A stretch of 64,000 bases of DNA, taken from Dyadobacter fanqingshengii (GTDB taxonomy: Bacteria > Bacteroidota > Bacteroidia > Cytophagales > Spirosomataceae). A program made the position numbers and the translations under genes. The stretch's first letter is position 1, and every line of letters starts with the position of its first letter. Where the stretch lies: positions 930,001 to 994,000 of the forward strand of contig NZ_CP098806.1 in NCBI RefSeq assembly GCF_023822005.2. Direction: 5' to 3'. This document shows positions 8,301-16,500 of the stretch, one piece after another. The notes under the pieces were generated by a model. The model made no database searches. It was given only the letters and a program-made list of their open reading frames with translations, and had not been told where the DNA came from.

Positions 8301-8529
8301 CTGAAAAGCCAGGGCTGGTGCCTGGCTTTAAGTAAAAAGTGCTGGTCAGGCCGCGATAGGCCGGGCCGCGATAGGCCGGGCCGCGATAGGCCGGGCCGCG
8401 ATAGGCCGGGCCGCGATAGGCTGAGCCAAGTACCGCAACGATTATTGCGGCACTCAGCACAGCCAGACGTGGCCCGGCCAGGCGTGGCCCGACCATACGT
8501 GGCCCGACCATAAACTTGCGAAATTTCAT
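5374..8529 (-). CDS. Secreted cytochrome c / PA14 / beta-propeller protein carrying in-frame tandem-repeat insertions
   Basis: Large exported protein (1051 aa), third gene of the SusC-SusD operon. Order of parts: a signal peptide interrupted by repeats (1-60), a region like 'membrane-bound dehydrogenase' N-termini, a class I cytochrome c with heme motif CNTCH and a likely axial Met in IAMSPHP, a PA14-type carbohydrate-binding domain (FRLVCDDGGKLFIDDKLV), a six-bladed NHL/sugar-dehydrogenase-like propeller (VGGMDFLADGRMVVST to WSPDGSLYLGGVG), and a C-terminal beta domain. It may oxidise a sugar and pass electrons to its heme, but the substrate is unknown. The oddity is four inserted repeat blocks, at plus-strand 7226-7277, 8305-8329, 8351-8425 and 8467-8511, all preserving the frame. 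Without them the N-terminus reads as an ordinary signal peptide. Confidence 0.85.
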   Translation of the reverse strand: MKFRKFMVGPRMVGPRLAGPRLAVLSAAIIVAVLGSAYRGPAYRGPAYRGPAYRGPAYRGLTSTFYLKPGTSPGFSDVKRPREAWVLRSVLDARPRILSIALHDNLWLAYNTKTASLYKAWAGKINFSGPVYTSSHGPQPVSEGTTYMEEPDQNPWRITADSKEVTPEISYKGHTILDNQVTLKYELDYQGKKISVEEKPEFFDAGNGKAGFERVFTVSNAPADILLSLNLHLNSLSVDTDYKTNGKFLGVKSKEMAGNQSFIAMNGKLILNNNGKTNFSVNLTKKPAQPQTALQESKADMVTGLFAKSDCNTCHNQEVKTVGPAYKAIAERYENNDKNKNALVTKVIKGGAGNWGQIAMSPHPDLKKVDAETMVSYILELDADKERAQAASKLMPKPAYPIILKSIVPTKVATASEKPGLARPGLARPGLARPGIAVNIYQFASGIGGVPEINDEMLPVKSGSINALHLDDQDFGDLKDNFAIYASGYINIKKTTNIVFRLVCDDGGKLFIDDKLVIDNGVNHALQPTDGEIILKPGKHPFKVEYYQGAFGKGLSLQWQPYGSKEFVVVPPSVFTYKGADIKRTGQTPVDVKKENIPGDRSPLVAVHPSFTLAQARPDNFQPRVGGMDFLADGRMVVSTWDSLGSVYIVDGRKAATPNDIKVKRIAYGLAEPLGLKVVDDEIYIMQKQELTKLVDLNNDELIDEYQTICNGWKVSANFHEFAFGLVYKDGYFYGTLATAINPGGASTKPQIPDRGKVVKISKKDGSFTFVASGLRTPNGIGLGVDNEIFIADNQGDWLPANKIIHLQEGAWYGSRSVDFEGTADRKEKPPVVWLTQDEIGNSPSQPARLNVGPYQNQMIHGDVTHGGIKRVFAEKVNGAYQGAVFRFTQGLEAGVNRLAWSPDGSLYLGGVGSTGNWGHAGKFGYGLQKLTFNNKMAFEMLAVRAKSDGLEIEFTEPMKEGVGETAADYEIRQWWFKPTGDYGGPKLDEENLAVKAVKVSADRKKVSLQLTGMKPKHMVYIHLNRKNITSQNGSNLWSTEAWYNMNEIPK
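7226..7277. repeat. 15-bp tandem repeat array B (inside CDS)
   Basis: Three full copies of a 15-bp unit (plus strand CCGGGCCTCGCCAGG, the third with G for T) and a partial fourth. On the coding strand it encodes repeated GLARP in the linker between the cytochrome c and PA14 domains (KPG, three LARPG units, then IAVNIYQF). It shares the 12-base core GGYCGGGCCNCG with arrays A and C. Confidence 0.9.
8305..8329. repeat. 25-bp REP-like hairpin inside CDS
   Basis: AAAGCCAGG (8305-8313) and CCTGGCTTT (8321-8329) are perfect inverted arms around GCTGGTG. The segment encodes KPGTSPGF just after array A in the gene's N-terminal region. It looks like a palindromic intergenic-type repeat read through in frame. 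Confidence 0.6.
8351..8425. repeat. 15-bp tandem repeat array A (inside CDS)
   Basis: Four perfect 15-bp units (plus strand CCGCGATAGGCCGGG) at 8351-8410 followed by a variant copy to 8425. On the coding strand they encode AYRGP repeats placed at the end of the signal peptide, next to the expected cleavage site. Same orientation on the DNA as array B, but read in a different frame. Confidence 0.92.
8467..8511. repeat. 15-bp tandem repeat array C, inverted orientation (inside CDS)
   Basis: Three 15-bp units (plus strand ACGTGGCCCGACCAT and variants). They encode MVGPR/LAGPR repeats between the charged n-region and the hydrophobic core of the signal peptide. The reverse complement of the unit carries the same GGYCGGGCCNCG core as arrays A and B, so this array is the same repeat in opposite orientation. 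Confidence 0.9.
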
Positions 8530-8540
8530 TTAAATATGTT

Positions 8541-10268
8541 TTAGTAACCTGGATTTTGCTTCAACTGCGGTGAAGAGTTCAATACATTCTGACCGATCGG
8601 GAAGATGTCCGTGTGGTTGTCGCCATCAGGCTTTTTATCCCACCAGGTTCCCGTGCTGAACACGCCCCAACGGATCAGGTCCGTTCTTCTTCTGCCTTCT
8701 GCGAGGAATTCACGCATCCATTCGTCCAGCATTTCCTGGTCGGTCAGCTGACTGCCGTCCGCCTTGTACAAACTCGGTGAGCCGGCTGGATAGTTGCGTT
8801 TGCGGACCGCATTCAGCAATGTGGCAGCCGCCGCTTTGTTGCCCGCCCTGTATTTGCATTCTGCCAATGCATAATAAATTTCGGCAAAACGAACCTCCGC
8901 ATATGCCGACGAGATTTTGTTCGCATCGTCGCTTGGGTAATACGGATATTTCACCGGATAAAGACCCGAGTTGTTGTCTGCATTGTTCATGTTCGAAACC
9001 TTGTCGGCGATTTTTGTTCCCGGTTTTGCATCCAGAAATTTACCAACCTGATCACGCAGGAACAGGGGATAAGGGCCTTTGAAACCTCTTACTGTGTCCG
9101 CTTTTCCAGCCGGGTTCGTATAAGGCAGATAGCCGTACAGGAACATTCCATCGCGCTTGCTGTTGCCCAGGTTTTTGTATTTTTTCAAACGCAGATCATC
9201 CTTATATTTCTGGAACTTGATAAACGGCTTGCCCAATGCAAAGCTGTATTCGACACTATCCACATCGCGTCCCGGTTGCATGGCATATTTGGGGTTGGCA
9301 TTGCCGAAATCGGTGAAGCCAAAATAGCTTGGCGCGAGGTTTGGAAGCATCCAGAAATACATGCCACCGTCATACTGCCAGTGCGTTTGCGCAAAGCTGC
9401 CGGGAAAACCGAAAATGGTTTCTTTCGATGTTGGATTGGTGTAGTCAAATGGTGCATCCCACCGGCTTTCAAGCGCATAAGCTCCATATTTCCCGTCGAT
9501 AATGTCCTGGGCGAATGTTGCGCAATCTGCAAAACGATCCGTGCCGGTGTACACTTTTGCATTCAGGTAAAGCCTTACCAGCAGTGCAGCCGCGCCGCCT
9601 TGCGTCCAGCGTCCCGTTACATTATCACCCAATGTCGTGTTGGTCGAAAGTTTTGGAAGCGCGTCTTTCAATTCCTGCTCGATGAAAGCAAATGCCTCCT
9701 GCGGAGTAGCCTGCACACCACCTTCCGTTTGCCCTTTTACTTTGGTAACTATGACAATGTTTCTGTAAAAATCCAGCAAACGAATGTTCAGCCAGGCGCG
9801 AAGCACTTTCAATTCCGCGATCATCCCATCGAGCTCCTCGCGCGTCATATCGAATTTGGTAGGGTCCGTAATGCCTTCCAAATCTTCCAATGAGTTGGTA
9901 GCCAGCGTCACGCCTCCGTAAAGTGCGTTCCAGGCATCGCTTGTGTAGCCGTCCTGCGGCGTCCAGGTGTGGTAATGCACGCGCTGGAACTGGCCGCCGT
10001 CAAACCAGTCGCCCTGGCGGTTTGGCGTCATCATTTCATCGGAGCTGTTTTCTTGCAGCATGAACGTGCTGCCGCCCTGAATGCTCCAGTAGCTGTGTTC
10101 GAATGCCCGCAAAAAGTCCCTCGTCACGTCGTCCCGCGTTTGCAGGAAGTTTTCGGAGGTGATCCGGTCGTATAATTCTTCGTCCAGGTTGGTGCAGCCC
10201 GCCGTCACCGAGAGCAGTGCACAGGCAGCAAACCGGAGCATGTATTTTGAAATAGGATTGCTTTTCAT
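8541..10268 (-). CDS. RagB/SusD-family nutrient-binding outer membrane lipoprotein
   Basis: Surface glycan-binding partner of the SusC protein at 10295. A lipoprotein signal ends in VTAGC (Cys25), followed by the SusD N-terminal pattern LDEELYD. The C-terminal SusD_RagB region contains VRFAEIYYALAECKYRAGN and the WMREFLAEGRRRTDLIRWG motif, ending with the family-typical LKQNPGY. I chose the ATG at 10268; a TTG three codons earlier is possible. It lies 27 bp after the SusC stop and 11 bp before the cytochrome/PA14 gene. Ligand class is not deducible; the GH43 gene nearby suggests a xylan- or arabinan-like glycan. Confidence 0.95.
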   Translation of the reverse strand: MKSNPISKYMLRFAACALLSVTAGCTNLDEELYDRITSENFLQTRDDVTRDFLRAFEHSYWSIQGGSTFMLQENSSDEMMTPNRQGDWFDGGQFQRVHYHTWTPQDGYTSDAWNALYGGVTLATNSLEDLEGITDPTKFDMTREELDGMIAELKVLRAWLNIRLLDFYRNIVIVTKVKGQTEGGVQATPQEAFAFIEQELKDALPKLSTNTTLGDNVTGRWTQGGAAALLVRLYLNAKVYTGTDRFADCATFAQDIIDGKYGAYALESRWDAPFDYTNPTSKETIFGFPGSFAQTHWQYDGGMYFWMLPNLAPSYFGFTDFGNANPKYAMQPGRDVDSVEYSFALGKPFIKFQKYKDDLRLKKYKNLGNSKRDGMFLYGYLPYTNPAGKADTVRGFKGPYPLFLRDQVGKFLDAKPGTKIADKVSNMNNADNNSGLYPVKYPYYPSDDANKISSAYAEVRFAEIYYALAECKYRAGNKAAAATLLNAVRKRNYPAGSPSLYKADGSQLTDQEMLDEWMREFLAEGRRRTDLIRWGVFSTGTWWDKKPDGDNHTDIFPIGQNVLNSSPQLKQNPGY

Positions 10269-10294
10269 TTTTGGCAATTTGGTATTTTCAGAAA

Positions 10295-13200
10295 TTAGAA
10301 AGTAAGCTGTAAACCAAGCAGAAGCTGCGTGGTGGAAGGATAATAATCCAGCGTGCCATTGTTGTCACCATTGATGCGCACACCCGGATACAATCCGTTC
10401 ACCTGGATCAGGTCAGGATCGCCGCCCGTGAATTTGGTGAATGTTGCCAGGTTTCTCGTGGTCGCATAGATCCGCGCCGACTGCATAAACTTGGATTTCA
10501 GCGGCTGCGTGTAGCTCAGCGTAATGTTGTCGATCTTCAAAAATCCGCCCGGTTCCAGGAAATAATCCGAAAGCGAAGAATACGTTGAGGTGCTCGTCAG
10601 CTTGGAATATTTGCTGCCGTCGTAGGCAGAAGTCAGCACATTCGCATTTTCCTGAGCCGCTGGTGTTCCCAGATAGAAGGCATATGTATTGAAAAGTTTA
10701 TAGCCAAATGCGCCGCGCAGGAACACGCTCAAATCCCAGTTTTTGTATTTGAATGAATTGGTAATCCCGGTTGTAAATTTGGGAAGACCATTTCCTACAA
10801 ACTGCTTGTCGTCATTGTTGGCTTCATTCGCTGGCACGATCTCACCATTTCTGTTATACACCAGCAATGCGCCATCATCATTCACACCCGCAGATTTAAG
10901 TGCATAAAAGCCTCCGATCCGCTGATCTTCCTGCAAGCGCTGAATAGTTCCCGGGCTTCCCGGCGCAGGCATGCCCACGACGTCGATGAATTTCTGACCT
11001 TTGTACAGGTCGTTGGAAAACGAAACAAACTTGTTGTCGTTCCAGGCGCCGGTTATGCCGAGGTTATAGCTGAAATCGCCCTTGTTCACAACAGTCGCAT
11101 TCAATTGCAATTCAACCCCCGTATTCCGCATGGTTCCCACATTGGCAAATGTTTGTCCCTGAATGTTTGGCGGATTAGGCACATTGTAATTGCCCAGCAG
11201 ATCCTTGTTCGTACGCACGTAATAATTCAAGCTACCATTGATTTTGCTGCTGAAAAGTTCGAAGTCGACACCCGCATTGAAGTTGACCGCTTTTTCCCAA
11301 CGCAAGTTGTAGTTGGTGTTTTGATTGGGCCCCCAAACCTGATAAGGCGAGCCGTTGAATGGATAGTAACCATATCCTCCATATGTATCCAGGGACTTGT
11401 AACTGTCAAAATCCTGGTTTCCCGTTTCACCGTAATCCGCACGCACTTTCAATTCGTTCAGCCAGGGAATGTCTTTCAAAAAGCTTTCCTGCGTCACTCG
11501 CCATGCAAGCGAAGCAGCCGGGAAATAGCCCCATTTGTTGTCATAGCCAAATTTGGAAGATCCTTCCCTGCGCAAACTGGCAGACAAATAATATTTTTGG
11601 TCAAAATCATAATTCACACGACCGAAGAATGCAATCAGTTTGGAAGTGTTTTTGTAAGAACCTACACCATTAATGCCCTTTTCCAGGTTCCATAATCCCG
11701 TTCCAAGCCCATTATAAGTAAGCACATCGGATGGGAATTTTTCATTGGCAGCGTCAAAACCGGAATTGGTAAAATACTGGTAAGAATAACCCGCGAGAAG
11801 CTTAATAGAATGTTTATTCAGATCTAGAAAATAGTTTCCCAGCCATTCCAAGCTCTTTTGATCGTTTTCGTCTAGAAACTGCCTAGCCGTATTACGCCCG
11901 TTTCCGTTAATCACCGTCGTAATGTTGGATGGCGTAAACCAGTATCTGCGCGCTGATCGGCTCACTTCCCCAAAAGTCACCGTTGTGTTCAGATTGTCCA
12001 GAATGTTCCATTTTGCAGATCCGTTGATATCCAGGAATTTAATTTCCGAGTCACGGACAACACTTTTTGCATTTTCAACAGGGTTATTGGCAAAAAATCC
12101 GGAGTTGATATAATTGTAACGACCCGCCGAATCCCGCACAGAAACCGTTGGGTTCAATGTCAGTGCATAGTTAAATCCGCTGTAATCAGCATCACTTGTT
12201 TTGGCATAACGGGGCGCTACGCTGAATGTAAGCGCAAACTTGTCGTTTGCAGTTGTGTGGTTAATGTTCACACGCCCTCCATATTCTCTCTTAGCAGCAC
12301 GCAGGTCAATCCCGTTCGCATCCCGGAAATCCACCGAGCTGAAATAATTGGTCTTGCCATTTCCGCCCGAAAACTGCAATGTATGTTTGTGTGAAAACGA
12401 TGGCTGACGGCTTACTTCTTTCATCCAGTCTGTGTTTCCGCCGAAATCTACACCGCGCTTGTTGGCTAGAAAACTCTCTTTGGAAAGCACTGAAAGTTCA
12501 TTGGTTTTGTAATCAAAAGTCGTGTAACCATCGTAAAACAAGCGCGATTCGGCTGAGCCTTTCTTGGTCGTGATCACGATTACGCCGTTACTGCCGCGCG
12601 TTCCGTAAATCGCCGAAGCCGCACCGCCTTTCAGCACGTCGATGGATTCGATCTCGTTTTGGTTAATGTTATCAATGTTACCGCCGGGAATTCCGTTGAT
12701 GACGTACAAAGGTCCCAAACCCGCACTGCGTGACGATGCACCGCGCAACTGAATGTTAGGTGAAGAGTTAGGATCCGCAGCCGAAGTGTTGGTAACCGAA
12801 AGTCCCGCAACCTTGCCCTGAATGGCCATCAGCGGGTTATTGCTGCCCACACGAAGCAGGTCCGACGAAGACAAGTGCGTAATGGCGCTGGACACTTCCC
12901 TTTTGTTAAGCGAACCATAACCGATCACAACCACTTCATTCAGCGTTTTCTGGTCTTCCGCCAGCGTAACTTCCACATTCGATTTGTTGGTTACATCCAC
13001 ATCCTGAGCCAGATAGCCCACACTTGAAACAGTGATCATTTTGGCTCCGGCCGAAAGTTGTAATGTAAATTTCCCTTCGGTGTCCGTGGTGGTTCCGTTG
13101 GAAGTTCCTTTCTCGATCACCGACACACCTGGTAAAGCGCCCTGTTTATCAGAAACTTTACCCGTAATTGCATTGCCGGTCTGAGCCTGAGCTGCACCGG

Positions 13201-13309
13201 ACAAGACACAAAGCATGCCCAACAGCATCGCCACGGCAGTCTTCGCAGACCAGCGCGTGAACGCCTGCTTTTTAGCAACTTGTGCCAGTTTGTACAAATT
13301 ATTTTTCAT
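10295..13309 (-). CDS. SusC/RagA-family TonB-linked outer membrane protein
   Basis: TonB-dependent outer-membrane channel (1004 aa) that imports oligosaccharides with its SusD lid. After a signal peptide (to AQAQ, about residue 43) comes a carboxypeptidase-regulatory-like domain (ITGKVSDKQGALPGVSVIEKGTSNGTTTD, split here), then the SusC box LNEVVVIGYGS. The plug carries the family motif IDVLKGGAASAIYGTRGSNGVIVITTK (two parts), followed by a 22-strand barrel ending in LLLGLQLTF. First gene of a leftward operon, divergent from the hybrid two-component regulator at 13559. The 249-bp intergenic region holds symmetric candidate operator elements. Confidence 0.96.
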   Translation of the reverse strand: MKNNLYKLAQVAKKQAFTRWSAKTAVAMLLGMLCVLSGAAQAQTGNAITGKVSDKQGALPGVSVIEKGTSNGTTTDTEGKFTLQLSAGAKMITVSSVGYLAQDVDVTNKSNVEVTLAEDQKTLNEVVVIGYGSLNKREVSSAITHLSSSDLLRVGSNNPLMAIQGKVAGLSVTNTSAADPNSSPNIQLRGASSRSAGLGPLYVINGIPGGNIDNINQNEIESIDVLKGGAASAIYGTRGSNGVIVITTKKGSAESRLFYDGYTTFDYKTNELSVLSKESFLANKRGVDFGGNTDWMKEVSRQPSFSHKHTLQFSGGNGKTNYFSSVDFRDANGIDLRAAKREYGGRVNINHTTANDKFALTFSVAPRYAKTSDADYSGFNYALTLNPTVSVRDSAGRYNYINSGFFANNPVENAKSVVRDSEIKFLDINGSAKWNILDNLNTTVTFGEVSRSARRYWFTPSNITTVINGNGRNTARQFLDENDQKSLEWLGNYFLDLNKHSIKLLAGYSYQYFTNSGFDAANEKFPSDVLTYNGLGTGLWNLEKGINGVGSYKNTSKLIAFFGRVNYDFDQKYYLSASLRREGSSKFGYDNKWGYFPAASLAWRVTQESFLKDIPWLNELKVRADYGETGNQDFDSYKSLDTYGGYGYYPFNGSPYQVWGPNQNTNYNLRWEKAVNFNAGVDFELFSSKINGSLNYYVRTNKDLLGNYNVPNPPNIQGQTFANVGTMRNTGVELQLNATVVNKGDFSYNLGITGAWNDNKFVSFSNDLYKGQKFIDVVGMPAPGSPGTIQRLQEDQRIGGFYALKSAGVNDDGALLVYNRNGEIVPANEANNDDKQFVGNGLPKFTTGITNSFKYKNWDLSVFLRGAFGYKLFNTYAFYLGTPAAQENANVLTSAYDGSKYSKLTSTSTYSSLSDYFLEPGGFLKIDNITLSYTQPLKSKFMQSARIYATTRNLATFTKFTGGDPDLIQVNGLYPGVRINGDNNGTLDYYPSTTQLLLGLQLTF

Positions 13310-13360
13310 TAAAATTGTTGTTTAAGTAGGTTTGTGACTCGCCGACTTGTTACTATCTGA

Positions 13361-13414
13361 TTAATTAATTGGACTTATTTAAACTTCCGCGAAGTTCCTT
13401 CTTTGTTAATTAAT
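13361..13414. promoter_or_regulatory. Symmetric candidate operator in the SusC/regulator divergent promoter
   Basis: AACTTC-CGC-GAAGTT (13382-13396) is a perfect dyad. It is flanked almost symmetrically by two TTAATTAAT copies (13361-13369 and 13406-13414). The block lies in the 249-bp region between the divergent SusC operon and the hybrid two-component gene, where that regulator would be expected to bind. I found no convincing full promoter for either gene. Confidence 0.4.
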
Positions 13415-13558
13415 GAAATGATCTGTGAGTCTCAATTTTAGATCAAACTGTCTCAACTATGATTTTTGTTATTTATCAGTGATTTTGCAGGGATATATTT
13501 ATAAAATGTTTAATCAATATGTAGTCAGCACATTGCCTGGCTTTGGTCGGATGCCTGT

Positions 13559-16500
13559 GTGAAAAATTACCTTTTTACGTTCTGCTGCCTGTTTTTTTTT
13601 CTGACCAGTTATGGCCAGGAGGTTCCGTATTATTTCAAAAATTATAATGTTTCCGACGGCTTGTCGGGTAACACAACCGGTGACATTATCCAGGATAAAA
13701 AAGGCTTCATCTGGATCGCCAGCCGCAACGGGCTTAACCGTTTTGACGGCGGTGCGTTTAAGATTTTCAGGAGCAGACAGGGTGATCCCACAAGCCTGGG
13801 CAGCAACTCGGTTTTCTCACTGCACGAGGATGATCAGCAGAAGTTGTGGATCGGCACGCATAAGGGCATCTACATTTATGATCCTGTTTCAGATCAATTC
13901 AAACCCTTCAAGCTGATCCGTTCCGGCGAAGTTCGCGTTATCCGGGGGGATAAGGCAGGGGGCATCTGGATCATATCTGACAATCAGCTGTACAGGTATG
14001 ATTCAAAAAACGGTACGGTCAAATTGCTTCCCAATGCTGATAATACGGTTTCTATCCACATTTCAGCCGGCGGGAAAGTGTGGGTTGCCAGCAGCAACGG
14101 CCTTATCCGTTGCCACGATCCTGCGACAGGCAAAATGGCTGAGTACAACCTGGCTGGCCGCGTTAATGAGGTTTTTTCCAATATGCGGATGCAATCGGTT
14201 TCGGATTCTACGCTCCTGATCGGGAACATGAAGCGGATCAAGCTGTTTAACTTTCGATCCGGCAAAATCACAGATATTTCCGAACAAACGGGCCAGAAGG
14301 AATACATTTATATTCATACATTTTTCCCAAATGGCCAGGATGAATACTGGCTTGGTTCCGAATCCGGCTTGTTTATTCTTGACCTGAAAAAGAAGAAAAT
14401 CGATCAGATCGTTAAAGAAAAATACAATGCGTATTCGATCACTGATAACATTATCAATGCGATTTTCAAGGATAGGGAAGGGGGGATCTGGATCAGCACG
14501 CAGTTTGGCGGGGTCAATTACTATTCATCAGAATTCAATCATTTTCAAAAATATTTCCAGCAGCCGGGCAACAGCATCAGCGGAAATCTGGTCCATGAAA
14601 TTACCAAAGACCAGTACGGAAAGCTCTGGATAGGCACCGAAGACGCCGGACTCAACCAGCTCGACACACAAACCGGGAAATTCAGGTCATTTCTGCCCGA
14701 TGGTAAAAAAGGCAGCATTACTTACCACAACCTGCACGGCCTTGTAGCAGACGGCGACAAGCTCTGGATCGGCACGTACGAACACGGGGTGGACGTAATG
14801 GATTTGAAAACAAACAAGATCGTGCGGCATTACAGCACCAGTTTACCGAATTCGTTTGGCAGTAATTTCGTCGTCACTCTGTACAAAACCCGCGGATCGG
14901 ACATTCTGGTCGGGACGTGGTCCGGCTTGTTCAAGTACAACCGGGACACGGATGATTTTACGCCGATGGAATTTTTCAATTCGCAGGTCCAGAGCATTCA
15001 TGAGGATAAGGAGGGGACCCTTTGGGTAGCGAGTTACGGAGGTGGCATTTCTTATTTTAACCCAAAAACCAATAAGAAAGGCCGGATACAATACGTGTCG
15101 GGCAAAAACAATGGCTTGCCGGATAACTACATTAACAGCCTTTACCAGAGTAGGGATGGCGATTTCTGGTTTTGCACAGAGCATGGTTTGTCCAGATATA
15201 ATCCTGTTTCGCAAAAATTCAAAAACTACCGCATTGAGGATGGCCTGCCCGATAATCAGGTTTTTCGGGTTTTGGAAGATGAAGTTGGAAACTATTGGAT
15301 TTCGACGTCGCGGGGCTTGTCTATGCTGGATACTGAAACGGGGAAGTTCACCAATTATAACCAAGCTAACGGGCTGCCCAGCGAACAATTCAATTATAAT
15401 TCATCGTTTAAGAATGAGGACGGCACATTGTTTTTTGGCACGGTAGCGGGCTTGATCAGCTTTAAACCAAAAACTTTTGTCAAGAATGCCTATATGCCGC
15501 CCGTTTACATTACGGGCATCCAGTCCGACAACCAGGAATTAGCCATTGGTAACAAAGATTCACCCCTGGCCGAGTCGCCAATATATGCCAAAGCGATCAC
15601 GCTGCCTTACGACCGTTCCAATCTGACATTTGATGTAGCTGCGCTCAGCTACGTTATTCCACAGATGAACCGTTATATGTATCAAATGGAAGGGCTTGAT
15701 CATCAGTGGCTTAATGTGGGTAGCAATAGAAAAATCTATTTTTCAAAACTCCCGCCGGGCAATTATGTGTTGAGGATAAAGGGGTCGAATAATGATCTGC
15801 TCTGGAACAGCCGCGAGACGAGGCTCAACATTGAGATCCTGCCTCCGTGGTGGGCGACGATCTGGGCCTATTTGTTTTACGCGGCATTTGCAGCAACCAT
15901 TGTAATGACCCTTTTGCGCTATTACCATCTGGCCGTAACGGAGAAGAATAAACGCGAGATCGAAACCATTCAGATTGGCCGGGAACGGGAAATTTATAAT
16001 GCCAAGATTGACTTTTTTACCAATGTCGCCCACGAAATCAGAACGCCGCTGACGCTCATCAAAATGCCGCTGGACAAGCTGCTGGCCAATGAAAGCGCCG
16101 GTGCAGAAACATTTGAGAACCTGACCATGATCAATAAAAATACGAACCGCCTCATCGACCTGACCAACCAGCTGCTTGATTTCAGGAAAGCCGAGGCGAA
16201 TAATTTTAGCCTGAATTTTACAAAAACAGACATTAACGAGTTGCTAAGCGATGTGTTTGCTACTTTCAGACCGGCAGCCGAACAGAAGAATTTAACCTAC
16301 AACATTGAGCTTCCCCGCATTACGCTGCATGCTTTTGTAGATGTTGAAGCTTGCAAAAAGATCATTAGTAACCTGATTAACAACGCAATTAAATATGCCG
16401 ATAGTTCAGTCAGATTAAGGCTTTCACCTTTCAGCAGCGACGATCTGCTCTTTCATATTGAATTTACAAATGATGGCGTGATCATTGGCGATGACGAAAA

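Noticed and set aside
7226..8511. Repeat arrays as CRISPR or an origin iteron cluster
   Set aside because: Units are only 15 bp and contiguous without spacers, and they lie inside a coding sequence in frame.
9276..9893. Plus-strand open frame of 205 codons inside the SusD gene
   Set aside because: Antisense to conserved SusD sequence, with no recognisable domain.
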